Assembly: GCF_000970855.1 (NCBI RefSeq)
Contig: NZ_KQ034046.1
Span: forward strand, 781,755 to 845,754
DNA length: 64,000 nucleotides
Source of the DNA: Lactobacillus helsingborgensis
GTDB lineage: Bacteria > Bacillota > Bacilli > Lactobacillales > Lactobacillaceae
Direction of reading: 5' to 3'
Positions 26,567-36,430 of the stretch are shown here, piece by piece. Position numbers and translations under genes: made by a program. Positions within the stretch are counted from its first letter, which is position 1. Each line of letters starts with the position of its first letter. Under the pieces are notes generated by a model. The model made no database searches. It had not been told where the DNA came from and saw nothing but the letters and a program-made list of their open reading frames with translations.

Positions 26567-28282
26567 ATGTCACCAGCTCAATCCATAGTTGTAATCATAG
26601 CAAGTTTAATCATTATTATAATTGTAGTACTTATGATAGTAGTCAACCGTCGTCAATTGCGGGAAATTTTGGAATTGGACGACCAGATCTCAGAAATAGA
26701 AAAAATGCATTTGGAAACAGATATAATTGATCTGGATAAAATGGATTTAGCAGGTGAGAGTCTGACTACTTTGACTACATGGCGCAAGAATTATACGCAG
26801 GCAGCAACTGAAAAAATACCTGCAGCGCAGACTTTTCTCGAACAAGCAGCCGACCAAAATGCGCATTATCATTTATTTAAAGCGCATAAAAACATCAAAC
26901 AAGCTCAGGAAATTATGACGCAAACTTATGATGATGCGAAAAATACTAAGGAAGTTTTCACTGAACTGCTCGAATCAAATAGAGAAAACCAAAAGCAATA
27001 TGATGACTTATTTAATCAGTATAAAGACCTGCGCAAAAATGTACTTGCTGATTCTTTTGAATATGGTTCTGCCCTTGATCAGATTGAAAATGAGCTGACA
27101 GCAATGGAAAATGACTTTTCCGAAGCTAAGAGTTTAACTGCTCAAGGCGATCAGGTAGAAGCAAAACGTATTCTTTCAAAAATTAAAGCTGCTTTGGCAA
27201 ATGTAGGCTGCCTTTTACCCCAAGTCAGAGAGGCAAGGCATCAACTTGATCAGGTATTTCAAGATCAATTAGATGAATTATCTGATACATATAAAAAGAT
27301 GATGTCTTCCAAGTTTTATATTACTGAGCTTGATGTTTTAGCCGAAATTAAGAAAGTCCGTGGTCAAGTTACCGATGCTGGTAAGCTATTAACCGAATTA
27401 AAGATTTCTGCTTTGAATAAAGAAATTGCTAAAATCAAACAAGAAATATCGGCCTTGTACGACGTTTTGATTAAAGAATACAAGGCACGTCCATTTGTAG
27501 AGGAAAACCAGGAGAAAATCCAACGCTTATTGGCCCATGAACAAGTAGAGTCTAAGAATTTGGTCGCTAAATTACGCCATATTGATGAAAGTTATGAATT
27601 AACGCATAATGAATTAGCTACCAGTAGGCAATTAGAACAAGAAGTTAATGATATGGAGCGGCAATATACGGTTGATACGCAGAATGTGGCTGATGGTAAA
27701 GGAGTATATTCTGCAATTAAATCGTCGTGGTTAAGTATGTTGGACCGTTTACGCGAAATTAGTGCGCAACAGAAAAAAATGGCGCAAGATGTTGATGGGT
27801 TATATGATTCTGAAAATGTGGCTAATGATTCAATCAACCGTTTCAAGCAGGAAGTTTCTCTGGTTTATCGGCGTTTGGAGCGTAAAAAGCTGCCGGGAAA
27901 CCCCGATGCCTTTGTCCAGATGTATACGTTAGTCGTCAATGAAATTGGGCACGTGGCTAAAGAGTTAAGCCAAGTGCGATTAAATATGGAAAAGATTTCA
28001 CAGGAATTAATTCAGATTTCTGATGACGTTGAAAGGTTAAAAAGAGAGTCAGACGATATTATCAATTCTGCGGACTTAGTTCAGCTTACCTTACAATATT
28101 CAAATAAATATTCAAATAATGGGTCAATTAAAGCTGCTCAGAAAAAGGCAATGCAACTTTATGAAGAAGAATTCAATTATAAAGATGCTCTTGATACGAT
28201 TGCGACTGCTATTGAAAAAGTCGAACCAGGTTCATATCAGCGTTTAGAAAACTTGTATTATTCAGATAAGAAAAACAATTGA
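26567..28282 (+). CDS. ezrA: Septation ring formation regulator EzrA
   Basis: EzrA is a membrane-anchored, spectrin-like regulator that binds FtsZ and restrains Z-ring assembly away from mid-cell. The protein has a single N-terminal transmembrane helix (about residues 7-27, very rich in Ile and Val). A long cytoplasmic coiled coil fills the rest of its 571 residues, close to the family length of about 560-575. The C-terminal segment with YNYKDALDTI-like residues and the final YQRLENLYYS fit EzrA. The start has a strong GGAGG site. It is monocistronic, followed by its own terminator, and sits upstream of the desulfurase-thiI pair as in many Bacilli. Confidence 0.95.
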   Translation: MSPAQSIVVIIASLIIIIIVVLMIVVNRRQLREILELDDQISEIEKMHLETDIIDLDKMDLAGESLTTLTTWRKNYTQAATEKIPAAQTFLEQAADQNAHYHLFKAHKNIKQAQEIMTQTYDDAKNTKEVFTELLESNRENQKQYDDLFNQYKDLRKNVLADSFEYGSALDQIENELTAMENDFSEAKSLTAQGDQVEAKRILSKIKAALANVGCLLPQVREARHQLDQVFQDQLDELSDTYKKMMSSKFYITELDVLAEIKKVRGQVTDAGKLLTELKISALNKEIAKIKQEISALYDVLIKEYKARPFVEENQEKIQRLLAHEQVESKNLVAKLRHIDESYELTHNELATSRQLEQEVNDMERQYTVDTQNVADGKGVYSAIKSSWLSMLDRLREISAQQKKMAQDVDGLYDSENVANDSINRFKQEVSLVYRRLERKKLPGNPDAFVQMYTLVVNEIGHVAKELSQVRLNMEKISQELIQISDDVERLKRESDDIINSADLVQLTLQYSNKYSNNGSIKAAQKKAMQLYEEEFNYKDALDTIATAIEKVEPGSYQRLENLYYSDKKNN

Positions 28283-28311
28283 TTATACTTTAGTTACCAA
28301 TTATAATTATC

Positions 28312-28349
28312 AAGCTTTAAGATTAGCAAATGATTTTAAAGCTTTTTTA
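28312..28349 (+). terminator. ezrA terminator
   Basis: A 9-bp stem AAGCTTTAA/TTAAAGCTT (28312-28320 with 28336-28344) is followed by a six-base T run. It lies shortly after the ezrA stop. Confidence 0.75.
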
Positions 28350-28367
28350 GTGTAGCTGCATTAATAA

Positions 28368-28396
28368 TTGAAGCTTTAGTTAATTTAAGTTACAAT
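28368..28396 (+). promoter_or_regulatory. Promoter of the desulfurase-thiI operon
   Basis: A -35 TTGAAG (28368-28373) and -10 TACAAT (28391-28396) are spaced by 17 bases, upstream of the GGGGGAGAG ribosome binding site of the desulfurase gene. Confidence 0.6.
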
Positions 28397-28443
28397 TTAT
28401 AAGTTAATAGCTAATCATGTAGTGCTTTGGGGGAGAGAAACTT

Positions 28444-29601
28444 TTGATATACTTTGACAATAGTGCCACGACCAAGATTGACCCTTCTGTTTTAGCAACC
28501 TATGATCAAGTTGCGCAAACTATTTGGGGCAATCCCTCCAGTTTACATAAATTGGGTGACCGTGCTTTTCAACTTTTAGAAAGTTCACGTAAGCAAATTG
28601 CTGCACTTTTAAAGGTTAAACAGGATGAAATATTTTTTACATCAGGTGGTACCGAAGCGAACAATTGGGCAATAAAAGGGACTGCTTTTCAAAAACGTGA
28701 ATTTGGTAAACACCTCATTACTTCAAGTGTTGAACATGCCTCCGTCGCTAATGCTTTTAATGCTTTAGAATACCTGGGTTTTCGGGTAACTCGCTTGCCA
28801 GTTGACAAAGAAGGGCGCGTTAACGTTAATGATTTGCGTAATGCACTGGATTCTGACACTACTTTGGTATCAATTATGGGTGTTAATAATGAGATTGGAA
28901 CTATTCAGCCCATTGAAGAAATTAGTGATTTGTTAACTAATTATCCGACAGTCAGTTTTCATGTTGATAACGTCCAAGCTTTAGGTAAAAATATTTGGCA
29001 GCGTGTTTTTACTCCCCGCGTGGATTTTTCCAGTTTGTCTGCTCATAAATTTCATGCTCCAAGAGGTACGGGTATTCTTTACAAAAAAGAAGGAAAAATG
29101 CTCGCACCACTTCATGATGGCGGTGGTCAGGAAAAAGGGCTGCGGTCGGGTACCGAAAATTTGCCGGCAATTGCAGGAATGTCTAAAGCTATCCGCCTTC
29201 TGTTAGAAAATGAAGCGGCTAAAGCTCAAAAAGAGTCTGCTATTAAAGGCAAAATTGTAGCATACTTACAAGATAAACCGGGGATAACTATTTTTTCACC
29301 TGTTTCTGCTGACTTTGCACCGCATATTTTATGTTTTGCACTTGAAGGGATCAGAGGAGAAACACTAGTACATACACTGGAAGAACATGATATTTATACT
29401 TCAACGACTTCTGCCTGTGCCTCGACTAAAGTTGATGAGGCTAGCACATTAGTGGCAATGCACATTGATAATAAAGTTGCAACCAGTGCTATTCGCCTTA
29501 GTTTTGATGAAACTAACACTCTTGCAGAAGCTGATGAATTTATTAAAGTCTTTGATCAGATTTACCGGCACTTTGCCACAATTAATCATTTAGGAGAATA
29601 A
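28444..29601 (+). CDS. Cysteine desulfurase (NifZ-like, partner of ThiI)
   Basis: This is a PLP-dependent class V aminotransferase-fold enzyme that takes sulfur from L-cysteine as a persulfide. The N-terminal IYFDNSATTK motif, the PLP-binding lysine in SAHKFHAPRG (Lys202) and the active-site loop cysteine in TTSACAS (Cys325) are all present. The length of 385 residues is normal. Translation appears to start at a TTG at 28444, seven bases after GGGGGAGAG, since no in-frame ATG fits the conserved N-terminus. The gene is followed six bases later by thiI, the same pairing as nifZ-thiI in Bacillus. Its likely job is therefore feeding ThiI for 4-thiouridine in tRNA rather than general Fe-S assembly. 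A second desulfurase at 58034 accompanies mnmA. Confidence 0.92.
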   Translation: MIYFDNSATTKIDPSVLATYDQVAQTIWGNPSSLHKLGDRAFQLLESSRKQIAALLKVKQDEIFFTSGGTEANNWAIKGTAFQKREFGKHLITSSVEHASVANAFNALEYLGFRVTRLPVDKEGRVNVNDLRNALDSDTTLVSIMGVNNEIGTIQPIEEISDLLTNYPTVSFHVDNVQALGKNIWQRVFTPRVDFSSLSAHKFHAPRGTGILYKKEGKMLAPLHDGGGQEKGLRSGTENLPAIAGMSKAIRLLLENEAAKAQKESAIKGKIVAYLQDKPGITIFSPVSADFAPHILCFALEGIRGETLVHTLEEHDIYTSTTSACASTKVDEASTLVAMHIDNKVATSAIRLSFDETNTLAEADEFIKVFDQIYRHFATINHLGE

Positions 29602-29607
29602 AATTAG

Positions 29608-30825
29608 ATGAAATATACTGAGATAATGGTTCGTTACGGTGAACTTTCAACGAAAGGGAAAAACCGCAAAGATTTTATCGGTCGCTTAGCCGGTAATGTC
29701 ACTAAAGTGCTGCGCGATTTTCCGCAAGTTGAAATTCATCCGCGTCATGATCGGATGCACATAGTTTTAAACGATGCTCCTTTTAAGGAAGTGGATCAAC
29801 GGCTGAAAAAGGTTTTCGGCATTCAAACTTATTCACCTACCATTAAAGTTGAAAAGACATTAGAAGCAATTGAAAAGACCTCGCTTTCTTTAATGAACGA
29901 AACTTTCAAAAAGGGAATGACTTTTAAAGTTAATACCAGACGAAGCGACCACCAATTTTTATACGATACCAATGAATTAAATAAAATAGTGGGTGACTAC
30001 CTTTTTGCCAACATGAGTGATTTGAAGGTAGAAATGAAACATCCTGATCTGGTCCTCAGAATTGAGGTGCGTAAGGATGCCGTTTATATTTCTAATCAAT
30101 TACTACATGGGGCTGGCGGTATGCCTGTTGGTACAGGCGGGCGCGCTGTCATGATGCTCTCAGGTGGTATTGACTCACCGGTTGCTTCATACTTAGCTTT
30201 AAAACGTGGCGTTGATATTGATATGGTTCACTTTTATAGCCCACCGTATACTACAGAAAAAGCGCTAAATAAGGCTAAAGAATTAACCGGTATCTTGGCT
30301 AATTATGCAGGGAAAATCAATTTCATTGCAGTACCTTTTGCGGAAATTCAAGAAACTATTAAAGAAAAAATCCCTGAAGGCTACTTAATGACTGTTCAGC
30401 GGAGGTTTATGCTGCAATTAGCTGATAAAATCAGAGCCAAAAGAAAAGGACTGGCTATTTTTAACGGTGAGTCCGTCGGACAAGTAGCTTCACAAACTTT
30501 GGAATCAATGGCCGCAATTAATGATGTTACAACGACGCCTGTTGTTAGGCCGGTTGCTACAATGGACAAGACTGAGATTATCCGTTTAGCTGAAAAGATT
30601 GGTACTTTTGACCTGTCAATTCAGCCATTTGAAGATTGCTGCACTATCTTTGCGCCGCCGCGCCCAAAAACTAAACCTAGAATTGATAAGGCCCGTGAAT
30701 TTGAAAACCGTTTGGATGTAGAAGGCTTAATAGAAAGAGCTTTAGCAGGTATTCAAGTTACAGCAATTTATCCTAACGATAAGTTTTTAGCAGATAAAGC
30801 GGCAGAAGATGCTGCACTGCTATAA
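29608..30825 (+). CDS. thiI: tRNA 4-thiouridine sulfurtransferase ThiI
   Basis: ThiI adenylates uridine 8 of tRNA and transfers sulfur to form 4-thiouridine; in many bacteria it also supplies sulfur for thiamine synthesis. The N-terminal ferredoxin-like region and THUMP domain (about residues 60-165) precede the PP-loop ATP-binding motif SGGIDSPV (about 185-192). A conserved [15 protein letters not shown] segment follows near 344. At 405 residues it lacks the C-terminal rhodanese domain of the enterobacterial enzyme, as is normal in Bacilli. Its ribosome binding site lies at the very end of the upstream desulfurase gene, so they are co-translated. Confidence 0.97.
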   Translation: MKYTEIMVRYGELSTKGKNRKDFIGRLAGNVTKVLRDFPQVEIHPRHDRMHIVLNDAPFKEVDQRLKKVFGIQTYSPTIKVEKTLEAIEKTSLSLMNETFKKGMTFKVNTRRSDHQFLYDTNELNKIVGDYLFANMSDLKVEMKHPDLVLRIEVRKDAVYISNQLLHGAGGMPVGTGGRAVMMLSGGIDSPVASYLALKRGVDIDMVHFYSPPYTTEKALNKAKELTGILANYAGKINFIAVPFAEIQETIKEKIPEGYLMTVQRRFMLQLADKIRAKRKGLAIFNGESVGQVASQTLESMAAINDVTTTPVVRPVATMDKTEIIRLAEKIGTFDLSIQPFEDCCTIFAPPRPKTKPRIDKAREFENRLDVEGLIERALAGIQVTAIYPNDKFLADKAAEDAALL

Positions 30826-30834
30826 AAAAAGTGT

Positions 30835-30840
30835 TATAAT
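30835..30840 (+). promoter_or_regulatory. Probable -10 of the valS leader transcript
   Basis: A perfect TATAAT lies just after the thiI stop and before the T-box leader. The matching -35 would fall inside the thiI end and is weak. Confidence 0.45.
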
Positions 30841-30846
30841 ACCTGC

Positions 30847-31079
30847 AAAGCAATAATTGAGAGGTATTAACCTTATAGATAGAGAAAGGCTCATGGTTGG
30901 TGAAAAGCCGAATGAAGGTTAATTTGTAGCTTGATTGGACTGGTTGGCTGAACTTAAAGTAAGCTGGCCCGGTAAATATGCCGTTATCATTTTTAAGAGA
31001 AGCAGAAGTAGTTCTGCTTAATCTTAGGTGGTACCGCGGTTAATCATATCGTCCTAGACATTATGTCTAGGACTTTTTT
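30847..31079 (+). ncRNA. T-box leader controlling valS (valine, GUA specifier)
   Basis: The T-box core AGGTGGTACCGCGGT lies at 31026-31040 and is followed by a terminator (10-bp stem 31051-31060 with 31064-31073, then six T). Stem I pairing TTAACCTT with AAGGTTAA places a GTA triplet at 30926-30928 in the specifier loop. Uncharged valine tRNA should stabilise the antiterminator and switch valS on. The T-box is certain; the specifier is a manual fold. Confidence 0.92.
31051..31079 (+). terminator. Regulated terminator of the valS T-box
   Basis: GTCCTAGACA and TGTCTAGGAC form a perfect 10-bp stem with a 3-base loop, then TTTTTT. It is mutually exclusive with the antiterminator that uses the T-box core. 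Confidence 0.92.
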
Positions 31080-31094
31080 ATTGGGAGGAGAATT

Positions 31095-33734
31095 ATGACA
31101 GATTTAGCGCCAAAATATGACCCACGTGAGGTCGAACAGGGTAGATATCAAAAATGGCTTGATCAAGATTTGTTTAAACCGTCTGGAGATAAAAAGGCAC
31201 ATCCATATTCAATTGTTATTCCACCACCAAACGTTACTGGTAAGCTTCATTTAGGACACGCTTGGGACACAGCAATTCAAGACACTTTAATCAGGTTTAA
31301 AAGAATGCAAGGCTATGACACTTTGTATTTACCAGGGATGGATCATGCCGGGATTGCAACTCAAGCTAAAGTTGAAGCAAAGTTGCGTAAACAAGGTAAA
31401 GATCGTCATGAAATGGGACGCGAAGCCTTTGTTAAACAGGTTTGGGATTGGAAAGATGAATACGCCGCTATTATTAAAAGCCAGTGGGCTAAACTAGGGT
31501 TATCATTAGACTATTCACGTGAACGTTTTACTTTAGACAAAGGATTATCTAAAGCCGTTCGGCGTGTTTTCGTCCAATTATATAATGAAGGTTTAATTTA
31601 TCGCGGGGAATACATTATTAATTGGGACCCTGAATTGCAGACTGCTTTAAGTGATATTGAAGTTATTCACCAAGACGATAAGGGCGCCTTTTACCACATT
31701 AAATATCCGTTTGCGGATGGTTCGGGATTTGTCGAAATCGCAACTACTCGTCCTGAAACTATGTTCGGTGATACCGCGGTTGCTGTGGCACCTGGTGATG
31801 AGCGCTATAAAGACCTTGTCGGTAAAGAATTAATTTTGCCAATAGTTGGTCGTCATATCCCAATTATTGAAGATCAACATGTTGATCCAGAATTTGGTAC
31901 CGGATTAGTTAAAATCACTCCTGCTCATGATCCTAACGACTTTTTGGTTGGCAATCGTCATCACTTAAAACGAATTAACGTCATGAATGACGATGGCACA
32001 ATGAACGAAAATGCCGGTAAGTATGAGGGCATGGATCGTTTTGCATGTCGTAAAGCATTAGTTAAAGACCTGAAAGAACAGGGTTATTTGCTCAAAGTTA
32101 AGCCGATTGTGCACTCGGTTGGACATTCAGAGCGTTCTGGTGTTCAAGTTGAACCGCGTTTGTCAACACAATGGTTCGTTAAGATGAAACCACTTGCTGA
32201 TAAAGTTTTAGAAAATCAGAAAACTGCTGGCAAGGTTAATTTTGTACCAAAAAGATTTGAACAAACCTTAGATCACTGGATGGAAGATGTCCATGACTGG
32301 GTAATTTCACGCCAGTTATGGTGGGGCCACAGAATTCCTGCTTGGTACAATAAAAAGACTGGTGAAATGTATGTTGGCGAAGATGCTCCCAAGGACATTG
32401 AAAACTGGAAACAAGATCCAGATGTTTTAGACACATGGTTCTCCAGTGCTTTATGGCCATTTTCAACTTTGGGTTGGCCTGATGAAAATTCTGTTGATTT
32501 TAAGCGTTACTTCCCAACCAATGCCTTGGTTACCGGTTATGATATTATCTTTTTCTGGGTTTCACGAATGATTTTCCAGAGCTTGCATTTTACACATGAA
32601 AGACCATTTAATGATGTGGTTCTTCATGGCCTGATTCGTGATGAACAGGGACGTAAAATGAGTAAATCTCTGGGTAATGGAGTAGACCCAATGGATGTCA
32701 TTGACCAATACGGTGCTGATGCTTTACGCTGGTTCTTACTCAATGGTACAGCCCCAGGACAAGATACTCGCTATAATCCTAAGCAACTGGCATCTGCTTG
32801 GAACTTCATCAACAAGATTTGGAATGCCGCTAGATTTGTGATCATGAATTTACCAGAAGATGCACAAGCTGCTCACATGCCTGATACTAGTGAGTTTGAT
32901 TTGTCTGACAGCTGGATATTCGATCGTTTAAATCACACTGTTAGCGAAGTAACTCGTTTATTTGATGATTATCAATTTGGTGAAGCTGGTCGAGAATTAT
33001 ACAACTTTATTTGGAATGACTTCTGTGACTGGTACATTGAAATGGCTAAAGTTGCTTTAAATGGTGATAATCAAGAATTAAAAACCAGAAAACAAGATAA
33101 TTTGATTTGGATTCTTGATCAGATCTTACGCTTGCTTCATCCGATTATGCCATTCGTGACAGAAAAATTATGGTTGTCCATGCCACACGATGGTGAATCA
33201 ATTATGGTTGCCAAATATCCTGAACCACATGCTGAGTTTGAAAATGAACCAGCTCGTCATGACATGGCTTTCTTAATCGAAATCATTAAGGCAGTACGTA
33301 ATATTCGTATGGAAGTAAATGCTCCGTTGTCTTCTTCAATTGACATTATGATTCAATTAGAAGACGCAAAGAATGAAAGAATTTTAACTGACAATGAAGA
33401 TTACGTTAAGAACTTTTTGCATCCAAAAGAATTAACCATTTCAACTCAAATTGCTGCACCAAAACTTGCTAAGACTGCCGTGATCTCAGGTGCACAGATC
33501 TTTGTTCCGTTAGCTGATTTAGTCAATATTGAAGACGAGATCAAGCGTATGACCAAAGAAGAAAAAGATCTGCAAGCTGAAGTTGAGCGCTCAACTAAGA
33601 AACTAAGTAATCAAGGCTTTGTCGCACATGCTCCTGAAGCTGTGATAAATAAAGAAAAAGCGAAAAAAGCTGATTACGAAAATCAACTTCAAAGCGTTCA
33701 GGAAAGAATTCAAGAATTAAAGAAGAGTGAATAA
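31095..33734 (+). CDS. valS: Valyl-tRNA synthetase
   Basis: This class I aminoacyl-tRNA synthetase charges valine to its tRNA. It shows the HIGH-type motif HLGHA (about residue 52), a CP1 editing domain with [15 protein letters not shown], the KMSKS loop (about 521-525) and an anticodon-binding domain. A C-terminal coiled coil ([19 protein letters not shown] and onward) is typical of ValRS. The length of 879 residues is standard. The ATG has a GGGAGGAG site. Expression is controlled by the upstream T-box, and folC starts at its last codons. Confidence 0.99.
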   Translation: MTDLAPKYDPREVEQGRYQKWLDQDLFKPSGDKKAHPYSIVIPPPNVTGKLHLGHAWDTAIQDTLIRFKRMQGYDTLYLPGMDHAGIATQAKVEAKLRKQGKDRHEMGREAFVKQVWDWKDEYAAIIKSQWAKLGLSLDYSRERFTLDKGLSKAVRRVFVQLYNEGLIYRGEYIINWDPELQTALSDIEVIHQDDKGAFYHIKYPFADGSGFVEIATTRPETMFGDTAVAVAPGDERYKDLVGKELILPIVGRHIPIIEDQHVDPEFGTGLVKITPAHDPNDFLVGNRHHLKRINVMNDDGTMNENAGKYEGMDRFACRKALVKDLKEQGYLLKVKPIVHSVGHSERSGVQVEPRLSTQWFVKMKPLADKVLENQKTAGKVNFVPKRFEQTLDHWMEDVHDWVISRQLWWGHRIPAWYNKKTGEMYVGEDAPKDIENWKQDPDVLDTWFSSALWPFSTLGWPDENSVDFKRYFPTNALVTGYDIIFFWVSRMIFQSLHFTHERPFNDVVLHGLIRDEQGRKMSKSLGNGVDPMDVIDQYGADALRWFLLNGTAPGQDTRYNPKQLASAWNFINKIWNAARFVIMNLPEDAQAAHMPDTSEFDLSDSWIFDRLNHTVSEVTRLFDDYQFGEAGRELYNFIWNDFCDWYIEMAKVALNGDNQELKTRKQDNLIWILDQILRLLHPIMPFVTEKLWLSMPHDGESIMVAKYPEPHAEFENEPARHDMAFLIEIIKAVRNIRMEVNAPLSSSIDIMIQLEDAKNERILTDNEDYVKNFLHPKELTISTQIAAPKLAKTAVISGAQIFVPLADLVNIEDEIKRMTKEEKDLQAEVERSTKKLSNQGFVAHAPEAVINKEKAKKADYENQLQSVQERIQELKKSE

Positions 33735-33735
33735 C

Positions 33736-35013
33736 GTGACTTTTACTAAAGCTCAAGATGTGATTAATTATTTATACTCACTTCCTAAACTGCACGATAA
33801 GGCAGATTTATCTTATATTAAAAGGGTTCTAGCCTTTTTGGGCAATCCGCAAGACCAAATAAAAACTATTCACGTTACGGGCACAAATGGTAAAGGCTCA
33901 ACTTCTTATTATTTAAGTAGTCTACTGCAAAAGGCCGGTCAAAAGACTGGTCTTTTTGTTTCTCCGTACGTGTTTGAATTTAATGAACGTATTCAACTAA
34001 ATGGTCAAAACATTAGTGATAACAAATTAGTGGAAGTCGCTAATACTGTAGAGGCAGCTTTAACAGCAATCTGTCAAATAGATAGTCAATTTTCTTTAGT
34101 TACTTTTGAATATGAAGTGGTAATGGCCTTTCTTTATTTTTCATTGGAAAAATGTGATTATGCGGTGATTGAAGTTGGAATTGGGGGAGAACATGATAAG
34201 ACTAATGTAATTACACCTGAAATCAGTGTCATTACTACTGTCGGATTAGATCACGAAAAAATAATTGGTCCGACAATTGAAGATATTGCCCGTGAAAAGA
34301 GCGGGGTGATTAAGAAAAATCGTCCCGTTATTTTAGGTAATATTCCTCAAAAAGTGCTGCCTATCATAGAGCAGAAGGCTAAATCAGAACATGCAACTGT
34401 TAAATTGCTGGGACGGGATTTCACGGTTTCAGACGAAAAACAATTGCTTTATAAAGATCATTCTCAAAAAATATCATTTTTACCTAAACCGCTAGTTGAA
34501 GGTTATGATATCGGCGTTGCGGTTCAAGCATTTAGTTTGCTAGATCTAACTTTGTCTGCAAGTGACATTCAAGATGCTATTAATCACACTGTTGTTCCCG
34601 GGCGCTACCAAGTCCTGCAAAATAATCCGTTAATAATTTTAGATGGTGCTCATAATATTCAGGCTGTCCACAATTTGCTTGATTTTGCTCATCATGAACA
34701 AAAAAAACGACACGGTCAAATTAGGATTTTGATCATGATGATGAAAGATAAAGATATTGCACAGGTTTTTGATTTATTTAAACCGACGGATCAGGTCTAT
34801 TTGACTACTATCAACTATCCACGAGCAGCCAAGCAAGATGATTTTCCCGCTTGGGTTCAAGAAAGATACCCTTACTTTTCTGATTGGCAAACTTCCTATC
34901 TAAATCTAAAGCAAGCAAGTCAAACAAATGATATACTGCTAGTAACAGGTTCTTTTTATTTAGTGGGGGAAGTTTTGCAAAGGGAGAAACATAATGCGCG
35001 TTCACGGAATTAA
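33736..35013 (+). CDS. folC: Folylpolyglutamate synthase / dihydrofolate synthase
   Basis: This Mur-ligase-like enzyme adds glutamate to folates and retains them in the cell. The ATP-binding P-loop HVTGTNGKGS lies at about residues 44-53, followed by a Mur-ligase central domain (EVGIGGEHDKTNV) and a C-terminal domain beginning near VPGRYQVL. The length is about 425 residues. Two GTG starts are possible. The one at 33736 is preferred because GAAGAG ends eight bases upstream, whereas the GTG at 33727 overlaps that site and the valS stop. The following HAD gene overlaps its end, so both belong to the valS transcript. Confidence 0.93.
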   Translation: MTFTKAQDVINYLYSLPKLHDKADLSYIKRVLAFLGNPQDQIKTIHVTGTNGKGSTSYYLSSLLQKAGQKTGLFVSPYVFEFNERIQLNGQNISDNKLVEVANTVEAALTAICQIDSQFSLVTFEYEVVMAFLYFSLEKCDYAVIEVGIGGEHDKTNVITPEISVITTVGLDHEKIIGPTIEDIAREKSGVIKKNRPVILGNIPQKVLPIIEQKAKSEHATVKLLGRDFTVSDEKQLLYKDHSQKISFLPKPLVEGYDIGVAVQAFSLLDLTLSASDIQDAINHTVVPGRYQVLQNNPLIILDGAHNIQAVHNLLDFAHHEQKKRHGQIRILIMMMKDKDIAQVFDLFKPTDQVYLTTINYPRAAKQDDFPAWVQERYPYFSDWQTSYLNLKQASQTNDILLVTGSFYLVGEVLQREKHNARSRN

Positions 35014-35674
35014 AGAAGATATTAAAGGCATTCTTTTTGATATGGATGGCTTATTGGTAAACTCGGAAAATTTATATTGGCAGGCGAATATTCAGGCGGC
35101 AAAAGAGGCACATATAGGTACACCTGATGATATCTACCTTAAGCTTGTAGGTTCTACTAACACAGATATGAATGACTTTTACTTACAATATTTTACGAAT
35201 ACCGAGCAGCGCGATCAATTCATTAAACGCACAGACGAACTGGTGTGGCAATGGACAGATGAGGGCAAGTTGAAATTAAGACCCGGTGTACAAAAAGCCC
35301 TTGATCTATTTCAACAAGCTGGATTACCAATGGCAGTTGTAACTAGTAACACTGAAGATGTGGTTGAACATAATTTGTGGGCAACTGGAGCACGCAATTA
35401 TTTTCAATTTCACTTAAATTATGACGATGTGCAGAAAAACAAGGTCAAACCCAAACCAGCACCTGATATTTATCTTTTAGCTGCAGACAGACTCAATGTG
35501 GCAAAAGAAAACATTTTGGCTTTTGAAGATTCAGCGCCAGGCTTATTGGCTGCTGTTAATGCCGGTATAAAGTGTGTAATGGTTCCCGACTTAATTCCTG
35601 CGTCTGCCAAAGATAAGCAAAAAGCGACCTTTGTCTGTCAGGATTTTTACGAGTTTTTGAAAAAAATTTACTAG
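34994..35674 (+). CDS. HAD-superfamily phosphatase / phosphomutase-like protein
   Basis: This is a 226-residue haloacid-dehalogenase-like hydrolase of the beta-phosphoglucomutase branch, probably a sugar-phosphate or nucleotide phosphatase. Motif I FDMDGLLVNSE contains the nucleophile Asp16 and Asp18. Motif II is VVTSN (near 116), motif III includes Lys in KVKPKPAPDIY, and motif IV is AFEDSAPGL. A helical cap lies between motifs I and II. Its ATG overlaps the last 20 bases of folC and has a GGGAG site, so it is co-translated. The substrate cannot be told from sequence. Confidence 0.9.
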   Translation: MRVHGIKEDIKGILFDMDGLLVNSENLYWQANIQAAKEAHIGTPDDIYLKLVGSTNTDMNDFYLQYFTNTEQRDQFIKRTDELVWQWTDEGKLKLRPGVQKALDLFQQAGLPMAVVTSNTEDVVEHNLWATGARNYFQFHLNYDDVQKNKVKPKPAPDIYLLAADRLNVAKENILAFEDSAPGLLAAVNAGIKCVMVPDLIPASAKDKQKATFVCQDFYEFLKKIY

Positions 35675-35709
35675 ATTTAAGCGTACTTAAATAGTGAAAG
35701 GATGGTTTT

Positions 35710-36333
35710 ATGGAATTAATAAAATCTAAACACTATTTGGTAAAAACTGACTGGGAAATTTTAAATGATTTTGTCAATGAATTAAAAGAACTGGGAATAA
35801 CAAAGTTTGATCAACTTGCTGTGAAGCTTAAAGAACTTAATATCAAAAACTTTGATGAATTGCTAAAATATATCTCTGGCAGCCAATGTAATGATGACTT
35901 GGCTATTTTAGCTGAAGGATTACTAGAACGGATACGAGCTGCAGTTCCTGACCGTGATTTGATCATGACTTCAAGTAACGAAGTGGGAACATACCTGACC
36001 GATAAATTAGCTGGACACAAACAAGAAGAACTGTGGGCACTATATATAGATAATAGTAATCATATTATTGCTGAAAAAAGATTGTTTCTGGGAACTTTGG
36101 ATAAGTCAATAGCTCATCCGCGGGATATATTCCGTTGGGCTGTGATATATGCGTGTGCAGGGATATTTATTGTTCATAATCATCCTAGCGGTAACTTAAT
36201 TCCATCCAGCAGTGATATTGAATTAACTAAAATGTTACAGGCAGCAGCAGACTTATTTCATATTGATTTTTTGGATCATTTCATTGTAGGTAAGGGACAG
36301 TATTTAAGTTTGCGTGAGCGACAATTATTTTAA
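35710..36333 (+). CDS. radC: RadC family JAB-domain protein
   Basis: This RadC/UPF0758 protein has a C-terminal JAB/MPN domain with the metal-binding motif HNHPSG (near residue 156), followed by SSSDIELT and the GKGQYLSLRE end. A helix-hairpin-helix-like N-terminus covers the first 75 residues. The domain resembles metallo-isopeptidases. The historical link to DNA repair is doubtful, and the cellular role is unresolved. The length of 207 is near the family norm. The start is supported by AAAGGA. It sits between the folC operon and mreB, an arrangement common in Bacilli. Confidence 0.92.
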   Translation: MELIKSKHYLVKTDWEILNDFVNELKELGITKFDQLAVKLKELNIKNFDELLKYISGSQCNDDLAILAEGLLERIRAAVPDRDLIMTSSNEVGTYLTDKLAGHKQEELWALYIDNSNHIIAEKRLFLGTLDKSIAHPRDIFRWAVIYACAGIFIVHNHPSGNLIPSSSDIELTKMLQAAADLFHIDFLDHFIVGKGQYLSLRERQLF

Positions 36334-36380
36334 ATTCATCTTAAAGTTACATTCCATTTTCTTTTTTAAGTTGCACTTTA

Positions 36381-36389
36381 TGCTATAAT
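36381..36389 (+). promoter_or_regulatory. mreB promoter with extended -10
   Basis: TGCTATAAT is a perfect extended -10 element, 42 bases before the mreB GTG. The -35 region is only T-rich, which fits an extended -10 promoter. Confidence 0.6.
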
Positions 36390-36430
36390 TATTCAAGATT
36401 TAGAGACTGCAATAATAAGGAGAGATTTTC

